From: Acidovorax sp. GW101-3H11
GTDB lineage: Bacteria; Pseudomonadota; Gammaproteobacteria; Burkholderiales; Burkholderiaceae_C
NCBI RefSeq assembly: GCF_001633105.1
Contig: NZ_LUKZ01000019.1
Span: 62,249-126,248, forward strand
Direction of reading: 5' to 3'
Length of the DNA stretch: 64,000 nucleotides
Program-made: the position numbers and the translations under genes
In this document: positions 1 to 8,409 of the stretch, piece by piece
Numbering within the stretch: position 1 is the stretch's first letter
Layout: the number at the start of each line of letters is the position of its first letter
The notes under the pieces: generated by a model
What the model was told of the DNA's origin: nothing
What the model saw: only the letters and a program-made list of their open reading frames with translations
The model's database searches: none

Positions 1-171
1 TTTAGGGAAAACGCGAACCCCGAATTATCCCCCGCCGGGCTTGCGCGGTCCTGTCAGGGGCCTTGGGGGGGGGGCTGGCGGGTGCTGGCACGCCGTAGCC
101 TGGGGTGGGTATGCTGCGGTCTGGTGTTTCGTTCCACCCCCCATTCGCTCGCTGAGCGGCAAGGCCCGCCC

Positions 172-1581
172 GTGAAAACTTCCACCCCCGCCCCGACCGC
201 AGTCCGCACCGAAAAAGACACCTTCGGCCCCATCGATGTGCCTGCCGACCGGCTGTGGGGCGCGCAGACGCAGCGCTCGCTGCACCACTTTGCGATCTCG
301 GGCGAGCGCATGGCGCCCGAGCTGATCCGCGCGCTGGCGCAGGTCAAGCGGGCCAGCGCCTATGTGAACCACGCGCTGGGCCTGCTCGATGCGGCCAAGA
401 CCACCGCCATCGTGGCGGCGGCGGACGAGGTGATTGGCGGCGGCCACCTGCAGGAGTTTCCGCTGGTGGTGTGGCAGACCGGATCGGGCACGCAGACCAA
501 CATGAACATGAACGAGGTGCTGGCCAACCGCGCGAGCGAGCTGCTGGGTGGCCCGCGTGGCGAGGCGCGGCTGGTGCACCCGAATGACGAGGTGAACAAA
601 AGCCAGTCGAGCAACGACGTGTTCCCCACCGCCATGCACCTGGCGGCGGTGGACGCGCTGATGCACCGCCTGCTGCCCGCGCTGCACGGCCTGCGCACCA
701 CGCTGGCGGCCAAGGCCCGGGCGTTTGACGGCATCGTGAAGATTGGCCGCACGCATTTGCAGGACGCCACGCCCCTCACGCTGGGCCAGGAGATCTCGGG
801 CTGGGTGGCGCAGCTGCAGCATGGCGAGCAGCATGTGCGCGCCGCGCTGCCCCATCTGGGCGAGCTGGCCCTGGGCGGCACAGCGGTGGGCACGGGGCTC
901 AATGCGCCCGCTGGTTATGCGCAGGCCGTGGCCAAGGAGCTGGCCGACCTGACCGGCCTGCCGCTGGTCACCGCCCCCAACAAGTTCGAAGCGCTTGCGA
1001 GTTGCGACGCGCTGGTGCATGCCCATGGCGCGCTCAAGACCCTGGCGGCCAGCCTGATGAAGATTGCCAACGATGTGCGCTGGCTGGCCAGCGGCCCGCG
1101 CAGCGGGCTGGGCGAGATCGCCATCCCCGAGAACGAGCCGGGCTCGTCCATCATGCCGGGCAAGGTCAACCCCACGCAGTGCGAGGCGCTGACCATGCTG
1201 TGCGCGCAGGTGCTGGGCAACGACGTGGCCATCAACATCGGCGGGGCCTCGGGCAACTTCGAGCTGAATGTGTTCCGGCCCCTGGTCATCCACAACTTCT
1301 TGCAGAGCGTGCGCCTGCTGGCCGACGGCATGACCAGCTTCAACGAGCACTGCGCCGTGGGCATAGCGCCCAACCAGGCACGCATCAACGACCTGGTGGA
1401 GCAGTCGCTGATGCTGGTGACAGCGCTGAACCCGCACATTGGCTACGACAAGGCCGCCTTCATTGCCAAGAAGGCACACAAGGAAGGCACCAGCCTGCGT
1501 GCGGCGGCCGTGGCTTCGGGCCATGTGACGGGCGAGCAGTTTGACCAGTGGGTGGTGCCTGGGCAGATGGTGGGGCGCTGA
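172..1581 (+). CDS. fumC: Fumarate hydratase class II
   Basis: Interconverts fumarate and L-malate in the TCA cycle in the cytoplasm; this is the iron-free, oxygen-stable class. The fumarase/aspartase signature [11 protein letters not shown] is present near residue 323, and the [13 protein letters not shown] and [11 protein letters not shown] active-site segments are visible. I chose the GTG at 172, which gives 469 residues, close to the family length. The frame stays open to an ATG at 82, but the 30 extra residues do not look like fumarase. The gene stands alone, followed by a dispersed repeat and a convergent Crp-family gene. The family assignment is very secure; the start is less so. Confidence 0.95.
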   Translation: MKTSTPAPTAVRTEKDTFGPIDVPADRLWGAQTQRSLHHFAISGERMAPELIRALAQVKRASAYVNHALGLLDAAKTTAIVAAADEVIGGGHLQEFPLVVWQTGSGTQTNMNMNEVLANRASELLGGPRGEARLVHPNDEVNKSQSSNDVFPTAMHLAAVDALMHRLLPALHGLRTTLAAKARAFDGIVKIGRTHLQDATPLTLGQEISGWVAQLQHGEQHVRAALPHLGELALGGTAVGTGLNAPAGYAQAVAKELADLTGLPLVTAPNKFEALASCDALVHAHGALKTLAASLMKIANDVRWLASGPRSGLGEIAIPENEPGSSIMPGKVNPTQCEALTMLCAQVLGNDVAINIGGASGNFELNVFRPLVIHNFLQSVRLLADGMTSFNEHCAVGIAPNQARINDLVEQSLMLVTALNPHIGYDKAAFIAKKAHKEGTSLRAAAVASGHVTGEQFDQWVVPGQMVGR

Positions 1582-1627
1582 TGTCTGCCGGGGGCGCTGC
1601 GCCCCCTGTGTGCCACTGAATTGATGA

Positions 1628-1682
1628 AGAAAAAGGGCGTTTGCGCGCGTCCATCAAACGATGGTTGCTATCAAATTTGATG
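1628..1682 (+). repeat. Dispersed AGCTATC-type repeat, copy 1
   Basis: An intergenic copy of a short imperfect-palindromic element found about nine times in this window. The shared core is a purine-rich left end, a GGGC/GCGCGC central block and a right end containing GCTATCAAA. It lies between fumC and the convergent Crp-family gene. Confidence 0.55.
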
Positions 1683-1746
1683 TTTTGAGGTGCGCTGGGT
1701 GTGACGAACGGTTGCTTTGACGGCAGAGGTTCCCGCTCTGCCAGGC

Positions 1747-2565
1747 TCAAGGCGCCGAGCCACCCTGGCTACCGCCCTGCGTCTCGGCCCGGGCGTCCGA
1801 CACCTCCTGCTGCGCCAGCGCTTCGAGCTGGTCCTGCTGGTAGACCACGATGCTGCGCTGGTGGATGCCGATGATGCCCTCGCGCTCCATCCACTTGAGT
1901 TCCACATTGATGCGCTGGCGCGAGCCGCCCAGCAGCTGCGCCAGCTCGTCCTGCACCAGCGACAGCCCGATGGCGCCGCGCTGGCCCGGCATGGCGGCGC
2001 GTTCGCCAAAGCGGCGCAGCACATGCAGCAGCTGCTTTGCCAGCCGCGCGCGCAGGGGCAGGGTGGCCATGTCTTCCATCATCCAGTACAGGTAGCGCAT
2101 GCGGCGCGCCTGTAGCGTGAGCAGGGCTTCGCCAAACTCGGGGTGCGCACGCAGCAGCTGGCGGAACACGCCCTCGGCCAGGCTGAGCACCGTGGTGGGG
2201 CCGTGGGCATGCCCGTCGTAGGTGTTGGGCCCGCCGTGCAGCACCTCGGCTTCGCCCACCCAGATGCCGGGCTCCACATAGGCCAGCGTCACCTGTTTGC
2301 CTGCGGGTGTGGTGCGCCGAAAGCGGATGGCGCCGCTGGCGCAGGCAAACCAGTCCTGGGCGGGTTCGCCCTGCTCCACGATCATCTGGCCGTGCGCATA
2401 GCGGGTGACGCGGCCCAGCCGGAAGATGTCGTGCCGCAGCGAGGGCGTGAGCGCCGCAAACCAGCGGCCCCGGTTGATGGCTTCGCGCTCCTGCGGGCTC
2501 AAGAAGGGCCGCTGCAGGGGGTGCTCAAGGCTGGCGGCGGGCTCGGTCAGAGTGGTGGCGGGCAT
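1747..2565 (-). CDS. Crp/Fnr family transcriptional regulator
   Basis: A 272-residue regulator with an N-terminal cyclic-nucleotide-binding-like beta roll (about residues 35-150) and a C-terminal winged helix (about 185-250) with the recognition-helix segment LLGGSRQRINVELK. The N-terminal Cys cluster of oxygen-sensing FNR proteins is absent, so it is not the anaerobic FNR encoded at 34.8 kb. The ligand and targets cannot be read from the sequence. It lies downstream of, and on the same strand as, the two-component system, separated by about 157 bases, so co-transcription is uncertain. Confidence 0.85.
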   Translation of the reverse strand: MPATTLTEPAASLEHPLQRPFLSPQEREAINRGRWFAALTPSLRHDIFRLGRVTRYAHGQMIVEQGEPAQDWFACASGAIRFRRTTPAGKQVTLAYVEPGIWVGEAEVLHGGPNTYDGHAHGPTTVLSLAEGVFRQLLRAHPEFGEALLTLQARRMRYLYWMMEDMATLPLRARLAKQLLHVLRRFGERAAMPGQRGAIGLSLVQDELAQLLGGSRQRINVELKWMEREGIIGIHQRSIVVYQQDQLEALAQQEVSDARAETQGGSQGGSAP

Positions 2566-2722
2566 GGGCGGGCTCTCGGTGCACAGGGCTGGTGGACCTC
2601 TGCGCTGTGCAGGGCGGACAGGGCGGGCGGGGGCGGACGCGCCAGTTTAGCGGCGGCCCCCGGCCGGTCGGGCTGCGTGGCTGCACCTGCGCGACACTGC
2701 CGTGTGCCGATGGCGCGCAGGC

Positions 2723-3415
2723 TCAGTTCGACGCGGCCGGGTCGAGCGCAAAGCCCACGCCGTACACCGAGCGGATCCAGTCGGTGTCGTCGCCGCTGGC
2801 GGCCTTGAGTTTCTTGCGCAGGTTCTTGATGTGGCTGTCGATGGCGCGCTCGTTCACGTCCAGCGTGTCGTCATAGGCCTGGTCGAGCAGCTGGGCGCGC
2901 GAGAAGATGCGGCCCCGCTGGCGCGCCAGCACCTGCAGCAGCTTGAATTCGCGGCGCGTGAGGTGGAGCGGCGTGCCGTGCAGCGTGGCTTGCCACAGGG
3001 CTTCGTCCAGCACCAGGGCTGTTGCCACGCCTACCAGCGGTGGCGCGCCGGGCGCCGCGCGGCGCAGCACGGCCTTGACGCGGGCCACCACCTCGCGCGG
3101 CGAAAACGGTTTGCAGATGTAGTCGTCCGCGCCCAGTTCCAGGCCAATCAGGCGATCCACCTCTTCCACGCGGGCGGTGAGCATGATGATCGGGTGCTGC
3201 GTGTGGCGCCGCGCCTGGCGCAGGATGTCGAGGCCATCCATGCCGGGCAGCATGATGTCCAGCAGCGTGAGGTCGGGCGGTGTGGTGATGAGGCTTGCGA
3301 GGGCTGCACGGCCCTCGGCCTGGTGCTCCACCGTGTAGCCCGCGTGGCGCAGGTAGTCCACCACGATGGCGGCGATGTCGGGTTCGTCTTCGACGACGAG
3401 GATGCGTGGGCTCAT
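2723..3415 (-). CDS. baeR: OmpR-family response regulator, BaeR-like
   Basis: A two-component response regulator of 230 residues: receiver domain (residues 1-120) with acidic EDEPD near the N-terminus, a phosphoacceptor Asp in LLDIMLPGMDG, and KPFSPREVVARVK after the conserved Lys. A winged-helix DNA-binding domain follows (about 130-225). The receiver resembles E. coli BaeR, particularly in the stretch VEEVDRLIGLELGADDY. The start overlaps the stop of the upstream kinase gene by four bases (ATGA), indicating translational coupling. BaeR-like proteins act in envelope stress and efflux control; the targets here are unknown. Confidence 0.88.
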   Translation of the reverse strand: MSPRILVVEDEPDIAAIVVDYLRHAGYTVEHQAEGRAALASLITTPPDLTLLDIMLPGMDGLDILRQARRHTQHPIIMLTARVEEVDRLIGLELGADDYICKPFSPREVVARVKAVLRRAAPGAPPLVGVATALVLDEALWQATLHGTPLHLTRREFKLLQVLARQRGRIFSRAQLLDQAYDDTLDVNERAIDSHIKNLRKKLKAASGDDTDWIRSVYGVGFALDPAASN

Positions 3416-4967
3416 GGGGTGGTGTTGTCCAGAAGGGGCAGGGTCAGCGTGATGCGCAGCCCGCCCAGGGGCGATCCCTCGGCCACCAGCGTGCCGCCAT
3501 GTGCGAGCACGATGGCGCGGCAGATCGCCAGGCCCAGGCCCGAGCCGCCATGGTCGCGGTTGCGCGAGGTCTCGGCGCGGTACAGGCGCTCGAAGATGCG
3601 CGGCAGCTCGTGCGCGGGCACACCGGGCGCGCTGTCGTCCAGTTGCACCTGCAGCACCTGCGGGTGGGCCGCGCCGCTGGGCGCCGCCACTTCGCGCGCC
3701 GAAATCTGCAGCCGGCCGCCTGCATCGGTGTAGCGCAGGCTGTTCTCCAGCAGGTTCAAGAACACCTGGTGCAGCTGCTGCGCGTCGCCCAGCACCAGCG
3801 GCGCGGGCACTTGCTTGGCCAGGGCGTCCAGGCCTGCGGTGTCTACGCCAATGCCCGCCTGCGCCAGGCGTGGGCGCATGGACGCCAGTGCCTCGCCCAG
3901 CAGCGACAGCGGGTGCACGGGCACCTGGGCCGAGGGCGCGCTGGTGCCCGCCGCGTCCAGGCTGGCGCGCAGGTCGCCCACCAGCTGGATCAGGCGCATC
4001 ACCTGCCGGTGCAGGCGCAGCGCGGTCTTGTCGTCAAAGGGGCGGATGCCGTCCTGCACGGCCTCGATCTCGGCGCGCATGGCGGCCAGGGGGGTGCGCA
4101 GTTCGTGGGCCACGTCGCCCAGCCACTGGCGGCGGCTGGCCTCGATGCTGCTCAGTTGTTCGGCCATGGTGTTGAAGGTGCGGGCCAACTGGGCCAGTTC
4201 GTCGTTGCCGTGCACGGGCACGCGGGTGTGCAGGGCGCCTTGCGCAATGCCACGTGCGCCGGTGGCCAGGGCCTCGACGGGGCCCAGCCAGCGCCGCGCC
4301 AGCCAGCCCGACAGCAGCAGCGCCAGCGCCAGCCCGGCCAGGCCGGTCCAGGCCACAAAGCCCAGGTGCTGGGCCAGAAAGGTCTGGTCGGCCTCGCTGC
4401 GCACCCCCTGGGGCGGCGCCAGCACCAGGTGGCCGATGGTCTGGCCATCGGTGCCGCGCAGCGCCAGTCGTGCGCCGCCGGGCTGGGGCGCGGTGCCCAC
4501 CACCAGGCGCTCCTGCGCGTCGAGCAGGCCCAGGCGGGGGTAGATGTCATCGCGGTGGCGCTGGGGGGGTGGGCCGCTGCCCGGGCCCTGGCTGCGCTGG
4601 TCGTCGGGCGGTGGGGGCGGGGGGCCGAGTCCGTCTGGCCCGGGGGCGTGCCGGGGCGTGTGTCGGGCGCACTGCCGGGGTTGCCCGAGGGCGGTGCGCC
4701 GGGGCGGCGCGGGCCGCCGCCGGGGTGGCTGAGGCGGCCCCACAGCGTGGACTGGCTGCGCAGGCTGTCCCATCCGCCCGCCTGGGTGTGGTGGGCCTGC
4801 AGGCGCTCGGCCAGCCAGTCCATGCGCGCCAGCTCGATCTCGGCCACATACGGCCCCAGGCCCCGCTGCAGGCCCAGGCGCGAGAAGCCCGCGAAGATCA
4901 GCAGCAGGGCCACCAACAGGGCGGCCAGGGCGATGAAGGCTTTGCGGTGCAGCGTCAGGTGGGGCAT
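3412..4967 (-). pseudogene. baeS: BaeS-like sensor histidine kinase, reading frame broken
   Basis: Membrane sensor kinase partner of the downstream regulator. The N-terminus starts with the ATG ending at 4967: a TM helix (about residues 10-28) and a periplasmic sensor region beginning QRGLGPYVAEIELARMDW. The remainder lies in another frame: TM2, HAMP, the H-box DVAHELRTPLAAM, the N-box LLENSLRYT and the G2 box GGSGLGLAI. Joining them needs a -1 shift (equivalent to one missing base) between about 4560 and 4680, where G-runs occur at 4613-4617, 4619-4624 and 4642-4646. Everything outside this junction is intact. It may be a recent mutation, a phase-variable tract or a sequencing/assembly error. 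I am confident of the kinase identity but not of its functional status. Confidence 0.8.
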
Positions 4968-4990
4968 GGGGCTGGGGTGGCGGTCAGCGA

Positions 4991-5278
4991 TCAGCGGGCA
5001 GGTGGTGGGCCGCCTGCGCCGCCGGGGCCACCGGGCCCGCCTGCGGGCATGGCCACCAAGGTGCCGTTCATTGTGCGGCATGTGCCTGTCAGGGTTTTGC
5101 CGTCCGGCATGGTCAGCGTGACGGACGCGCCTTCGGCCTTGCCCTTGCAGGCGGCATAGGCCTCGGGCGGTGGTGCAGGCGGCGTGCCGCCACGCTCCGG
5201 CTGGGCCCAGGCGGTGAGGGTGGTGGCGCCCAGGGCCAGAAGGGCCAGGCGGGCGAGAGAGCTGCGAATCACGGACAT
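4991..5278 (-). CDS. Small exported Gly/Pro-rich protein, unknown function
   Basis: A 95-residue protein with a clear Sec signal peptide (hydrophobic core about residues 8-20, cleavage probably after AWA) and a small mature domain with two Cys (AACKGK and GTCRTM) that could form a disulfide. The C-terminus is a Gly/Pro/Ala tail. I do not recognise the family. It sits 23 bases upstream of the kinase start and 32 bases downstream of the dioxygenase-like gene on the same strand. It is therefore probably co-transcribed with the BaeSR-like pair and could be its periplasmic accessory or target. Confidence 0.65.
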   Translation of the reverse strand: MSVIRSSLARLALLALGATTLTAWAQPERGGTPPAPPPEAYAACKGKAEGASVTLTMPDGKTLTGTCRTMNGTLVAMPAGGPGGPGGAGGPPPAR

Positions 5279-5310
5279 GGGGGTTGCCTTGTGGAAGAGA
5301 GAGATGGGGA

Positions 5311-6234
5311 TCAGGCGGCGATCGAGATCGTGATGTTGGCGGCATAGCCACCGCCGGTGTTGGCCTGCATGCTGGTCATCTCCAGCGTGGTGCCGTCGCT
5401 GAACACGTTGTCGGTGGCAAAGGTGATGGACGCGAGGTTGCGCACGCTGGCGCTGTAGCCCGCATTGCTGCTGTAGATGCTGCTGAGCAGCGCGGTGGGG
5501 AAGGCCAGCTGCGTGGTCTTGACCTTGTTGCGGGCGTTGCTGGCGGCGGCGAGGCTGGGGTACACCTCCAGGTGCATGTGGGGCATGCGGCCCGCGTAGC
5601 AGCCGGGCACGATGGTGGTGAAGGTGACGGTGCCATTGGCATCGGTGGCCTGCACGCCGCGCAGGTAGTTGTCGGCGATGTTGTTGGAGGTGTAGACCGA
5701 GTAGTTGCCGTCCTGCGTGCAGTGCCACAGGTAGATGGCGTAGCCCGCCAGCGGGGCGCAGCTGGCCTGGGTGTTGGTCAGCGTGATGGTGATGGTGAGT
5801 GGCACGCCCCCGACCTGGGTGGACGAGCCGATGGAGCTGCGGATGTCCGAGCGCACGATGCCGCTGAGCGCCAGCACGTTGTAGGTGTTGTTGCTGGCCG
5901 TGGAGCCGTCGGCGGGGTAGGGGCCGGCGGTTTCCTCGGGCACGACCGAGCAAGTGGTGGTGGTGCCTGTACCCGTCCCGGTGCCTGTGCCGGTACCGGT
6001 TCCTGTCCCGGTCCCGGTCCCGGTCCCGGTCCCGGTCCCAGTGCCCGTTCCCGTGCCCGATGTATCGGTGGTGTCCGTGGCGGCTGTATCGCTGCCCCCG
6101 CCGCAACCCCACAGGGTGGCCACGCCCAGCGAGCCCAGGGCGCTCAGGGCAAATCGGCGGTTGGCAGAGGCCTGCGCGGCAGGGTGGATGGGAGCGGGGG
6201 TGAGGGGGCTGTGGTCCATGGATTTCTCCTGCAA
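5311..6234 (-). CDS. Exported intradiol ring-cleavage dioxygenase-like lipoprotein
   Basis: A 307-residue protein of the protocatechuate 3,4-dioxygenase/catechol 1,2-dioxygenase fold. The family elements ETAGPYPADG, LWHCTQDGNYSVY and PGCYAGRMPHMHLEV are present, giving the expected Tyr, Tyr, His, His iron ligands. The N-terminus carries twin arginines (ANRRFALSALGSLG) followed by a lipobox ending in LWGC, so it is probably a Tat-exported lipoprotein. Between the lipobox and the enzyme domain lies a linker of about 16 Gly-Thr dipeptides encoded by a 6-bp tandem repeat. The gene heads a same-strand group with the small exported protein and the BaeSR-like pair. Its substrate is unknown. Confidence 0.85.
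   Translation of the reverse strand: MQEKSMDHSPLTPAPIHPAAQASANRRFALSALGSLGVATLWGCGGGSDTAATDTTDTSGTGTGTGTGTGTGTGTGTGTGTGTGTGTGTGTTTTCSVVPEETAGPYPADGSTASNNTYNVLALSGIVRSDIRSSIGSSTQVGGVPLTITITLTNTQASCAPLAGYAIYLWHCTQDGNYSVYTSNNIADNYLRGVQATDANGTVTFTTIVPGCYAGRMPHMHLEVYPSLAAASNARNKVKTTQLAFPTALLSSIYSSNAGYSASVRNLASITFATDNVFSDGTTLEMTSMQANTGGGYAANITISIAA
5962..6057. repeat. 6-bp tandem repeat encoding a (Gly-Thr)n linker
   Basis: Sixteen imperfect copies of a hexamer (GGTCCC on the plus strand), with five perfect consecutive units in the middle. They lie in frame within the dioxygenase-like gene and encode alternating Gly and Thr. Gain or loss of a unit keeps the frame and only changes linker length. 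Confidence 0.9.
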
Positions 6235-6308
6235 GTGGGAACAGTGGGGGGATGGCCTGCACTGTGCCGCCCGATTGGGGAGAAATCTGGGAGCGGGAGG
6301 GTGGGGTG

Positions 6309-6385
6309 TAAATGCTATATTTTTGATAGCTATCAGGGCATGACTGTTGCGCGGTAAGCCCTGTTTTTATTCAAAATTTTTGTCC
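6309..6385 (-). repeat. Dispersed AGCTATC-type repeat, copy 2
   Basis: An intergenic copy in reverse orientation, between the dioxygenase-like gene and the RDD gene. Read on the minus strand it has TTTTGAATAAAAACAGGGC, a CCGCGC block, and GATAGCTATCAAAAAT at the other end. Confidence 0.7.
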
Positions 6386-6437
6386 CTGCGCCGTTCAACA
6401 GCGCCATGCACCGGGCCCGGGCCGGGCCATGGCCGCC

Positions 6438-7580
6438 CTACGGCGCCGCACGGGTAGAGGTGTGGCGGCACTGGAACGGGCGGTCGCTGCGCGCAATGTC
6501 GTCGCTGCCACATTGCCACTGGCGGATGTCGGTCTGCTGTTGGCGGGTGCGCAGCAGCGGGGTGTAGACCAGGTGCTTGCCCGCCAGGGCTGCGCCCTCG
6601 GTGCCGCCCACGCCCTCGGCAATCGTCAGCCGCACCACGCCGCTGGCGGGGTCGATGCTCAGGGCCTGGAAGCCCGCAGGCAGGCGTTCGGACGGGCCGG
6701 ACGGCCCCAGGCCGATGGCGGCTGCACTGGGCGGAAACCTGCCTGTGCTGCGGTAGTGGTTCTCCACCAGTTTCAGCACCACCCGCGCCGCGCCATCGAG
6801 CTGGCGCACGGTATCGCGCTGCGGGTTGGCGGGCTCACTGCGGGGGCTCCACAGCACCAGCGCGACCACCACGGCCAGGCCCAGCACCGCCATGCCGCCC
6901 AGCACCACCAGCCCCTTGAGGAACCAGCCGGGCCCCGGGGCGTTGGCAATCGCCTCGCGGACGGCGGCGTCGTCGGCATCGCGCGCAACCACAAAGGTGC
7001 CCGTCATGGAGCTGTGCAGGCCGCGCTCGCCAAACAGCGCCGTGAGCAGGCGGTGCAGCAAAAACGGCACGGCCAGCGTGAGGCCGAGGGTGATCGAATA
7101 TTTCAGGAAGTGCCGAAGCGCCGAACGCGCCGCGCCCGGCCGCTCGCCCGTGTGGGTGACCACCCGCAGGCCCAGCGCCCGCTTGCCGAAAGAGCCCGCG
7201 CCCAGCGCATCCATCAGCCCCGGCAGGAACAGTCCCAGGGCGCCCAGCGCCAGGGCGGCGGCCAGCAGGGGGCCGGGTAGAGCGCTATCGAGGGCGCCGC
7301 TGGCCAGCGCCCAGGCGGTCAGCAGGGCCGCCGGGACGGCCACCATGGCCAGGCCATCGATCAGCGTGGCGCCCAGGCGCGCCAGCATGCTGGGGAACAC
7401 GGCCGCCTGCGTGTGCTGCGCTGGGGTGGGGGAGGGCTTTGAACGAGGGTGTGCCTTGCCAGGGGCTGCCCCTGCAGCGCGTGGTCCGGGCCCCTCACCC
7501 GCTGCGGCCAGGGGCGCGTTGCAGCTGAAACAGTGGGTGTACGAGGCCGGGTTCTGCCAGTTGCACTGCGGGCATTGCAT
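6438..7580 (-). CDS. Zinc-ribbon/RDD membrane protein with pilin-like C-terminal region
   Basis: A 380-residue fusion. The N-terminus is a zinc ribbon (CPQC near residue 3 and CFSC near residue 17), followed by a Pro-rich linker. An RDD-type membrane domain (about residues 65-200) opens with ARLGATLIDGLAM, whose Arg and Asp are family hallmarks. Another TM helix lies near 225-245. The C-terminal part (about 255-350) resembles the globular region of type IV pilin-like proteins (VENHYRSTGRFPPSAAAIGL). It lies 22 bases downstream of the YqhA-like gene on the same strand, so the two are probably an operon. RDD proteins are mostly of unknown function; some are proposed transporters. Confidence 0.75.
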   Translation of the reverse strand: MQCPQCNWQNPASYTHCFSCNAPLAAAGEGPGPRAAGAAPGKAHPRSKPSPTPAQHTQAAVFPSMLARLGATLIDGLAMVAVPAALLTAWALASGALDSALPGPLLAAALALGALGLFLPGLMDALGAGSFGKRALGLRVVTHTGERPGAARSALRHFLKYSITLGLTLAVPFLLHRLLTALFGERGLHSSMTGTFVVARDADDAAVREAIANAPGPGWFLKGLVVLGGMAVLGLAVVVALVLWSPRSEPANPQRDTVRQLDGAARVVLKLVENHYRSTGRFPPSAAAIGLGPSGPSERLPAGFQALSIDPASGVVRLTIAEGVGGTEGAALAGKHLVYTPLLRTRQQQTDIRQWQCGSDDIARSDRPFQCRHTSTRAAP

Positions 7581-7602
7581 GGCGCTGCGGCGGCCGGGGG
7601 GC

Positions 7603-8214
7603 TCAGTGGTGGTTGGCTGCGGGGGCCGTGTGCGACATCAGGCGGTCGGTCAGCGCAATCGCCAGCGCGCTGAGCAGGAACACGGTGTGGATGATGGTCT
7701 GCCACATCAGCACCTTGACGTCGTAGTTGGCGGCGTTGATGAAGGTCTTGAGCAGGTGGATGGAGCTGATGCCGATGATGGCGGTGGCCAGCTTGACCTT
7801 GAGCACCGAGGCGTTCACGTGGCTCAGCCATTCGGGCTGGTCGGGGTGGTCTTCGAGGTGCAGGCGCGACACAAAGGTTTCGTAGCCGCCCACGATCACC
7901 ATGATCAGCAGGTTGGAGATCATGACCACGTCGATCAGCGCCAGCACCACCAGCATGATGATGGTCTCATTGAGCGCGGTGACCTCGAAATCGCTCTTGT
8001 AGCCAATGCTGGAGACCAGGCTCTTGAGCGCCGCCGAGTTGCCAAAGGCGGCTTCGATCAGGTGCACCAGCTCCACCCAGAAGTGGAAGACATACACCGC
8101 CTGCGCCAGGATCAGGCCCAGGTACAGGGGCAGCTGCAGCCAGCGGCTCGCAAAGATCAGCGAGGGCAGGGGGCGCATCGGCAAGGGAGAGGCGGAGTTT
8201 TTGGGCTGCGTCAT
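7603..8214 (-). CDS. YqhA/UPF0114 family (TIGR00645) membrane protein
   Basis: A 203-residue inner-membrane protein with four predicted TM segments (about residues 25-45, 80-105, 140-160 and 170-190). The conserved stretches [20 protein letters not shown] and [20 protein letters not shown] match the UPF0114/YqhA family, whose function is unknown. The gene precedes the RDD gene and is divergent from acetyl-CoA synthetase across a 195-base gap. Confidence 0.88.
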   Translation of the reverse strand: MTQPKNSASPLPMRPLPSLIFASRWLQLPLYLGLILAQAVYVFHFWVELVHLIEAAFGNSAALKSLVSSIGYKSDFEVTALNETIIMLVVLALIDVVMISNLLIMVIVGGYETFVSRLHLEDHPDQPEWLSHVNASVLKVKLATAIIGISSIHLLKTFINAANYDVKVLMWQTIIHTVFLLSALAIALTDRLMSHTAPAANHH

Positions 8215-8409
8215 AGGGAAAGGGAAAGGTTGGAGGGGCTTGGGTCGCGCGATTTTAGGGGCGTGGCGTGACAGCCCTTCCCCCCAGCGGCCATCCCGGC
8301 CCGGCGCAGGGTGTAGATTCTGTAAGCTTCGCGCCAGTCAGTGGCTTGTAAGTGCTGCGCCCGACAGTACCGCCCAATTTCAATTCCATCAAAACCAGGA
8401 GACAACACC

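Noticed and set aside
25-1524. 499-codon open frame antisense to fumC
   Set aside because: Composition is that of a shadow frame (Arg/Gln/His/Ala rich), with no family similarity; fumarase on the other strand explains the interval.
4968-5351. Upstream extension of the sensor kinase frame
   Set aside because: It overlaps the small exported protein gene in another frame, and the TM start MPHLTLHRKAFIALA at 4967 is a natural kinase start.
5962-6057. Tandem hexamers as a CRISPR array
   Set aside because: The unit is 6 bp without spacers and is in frame in a coding gene.
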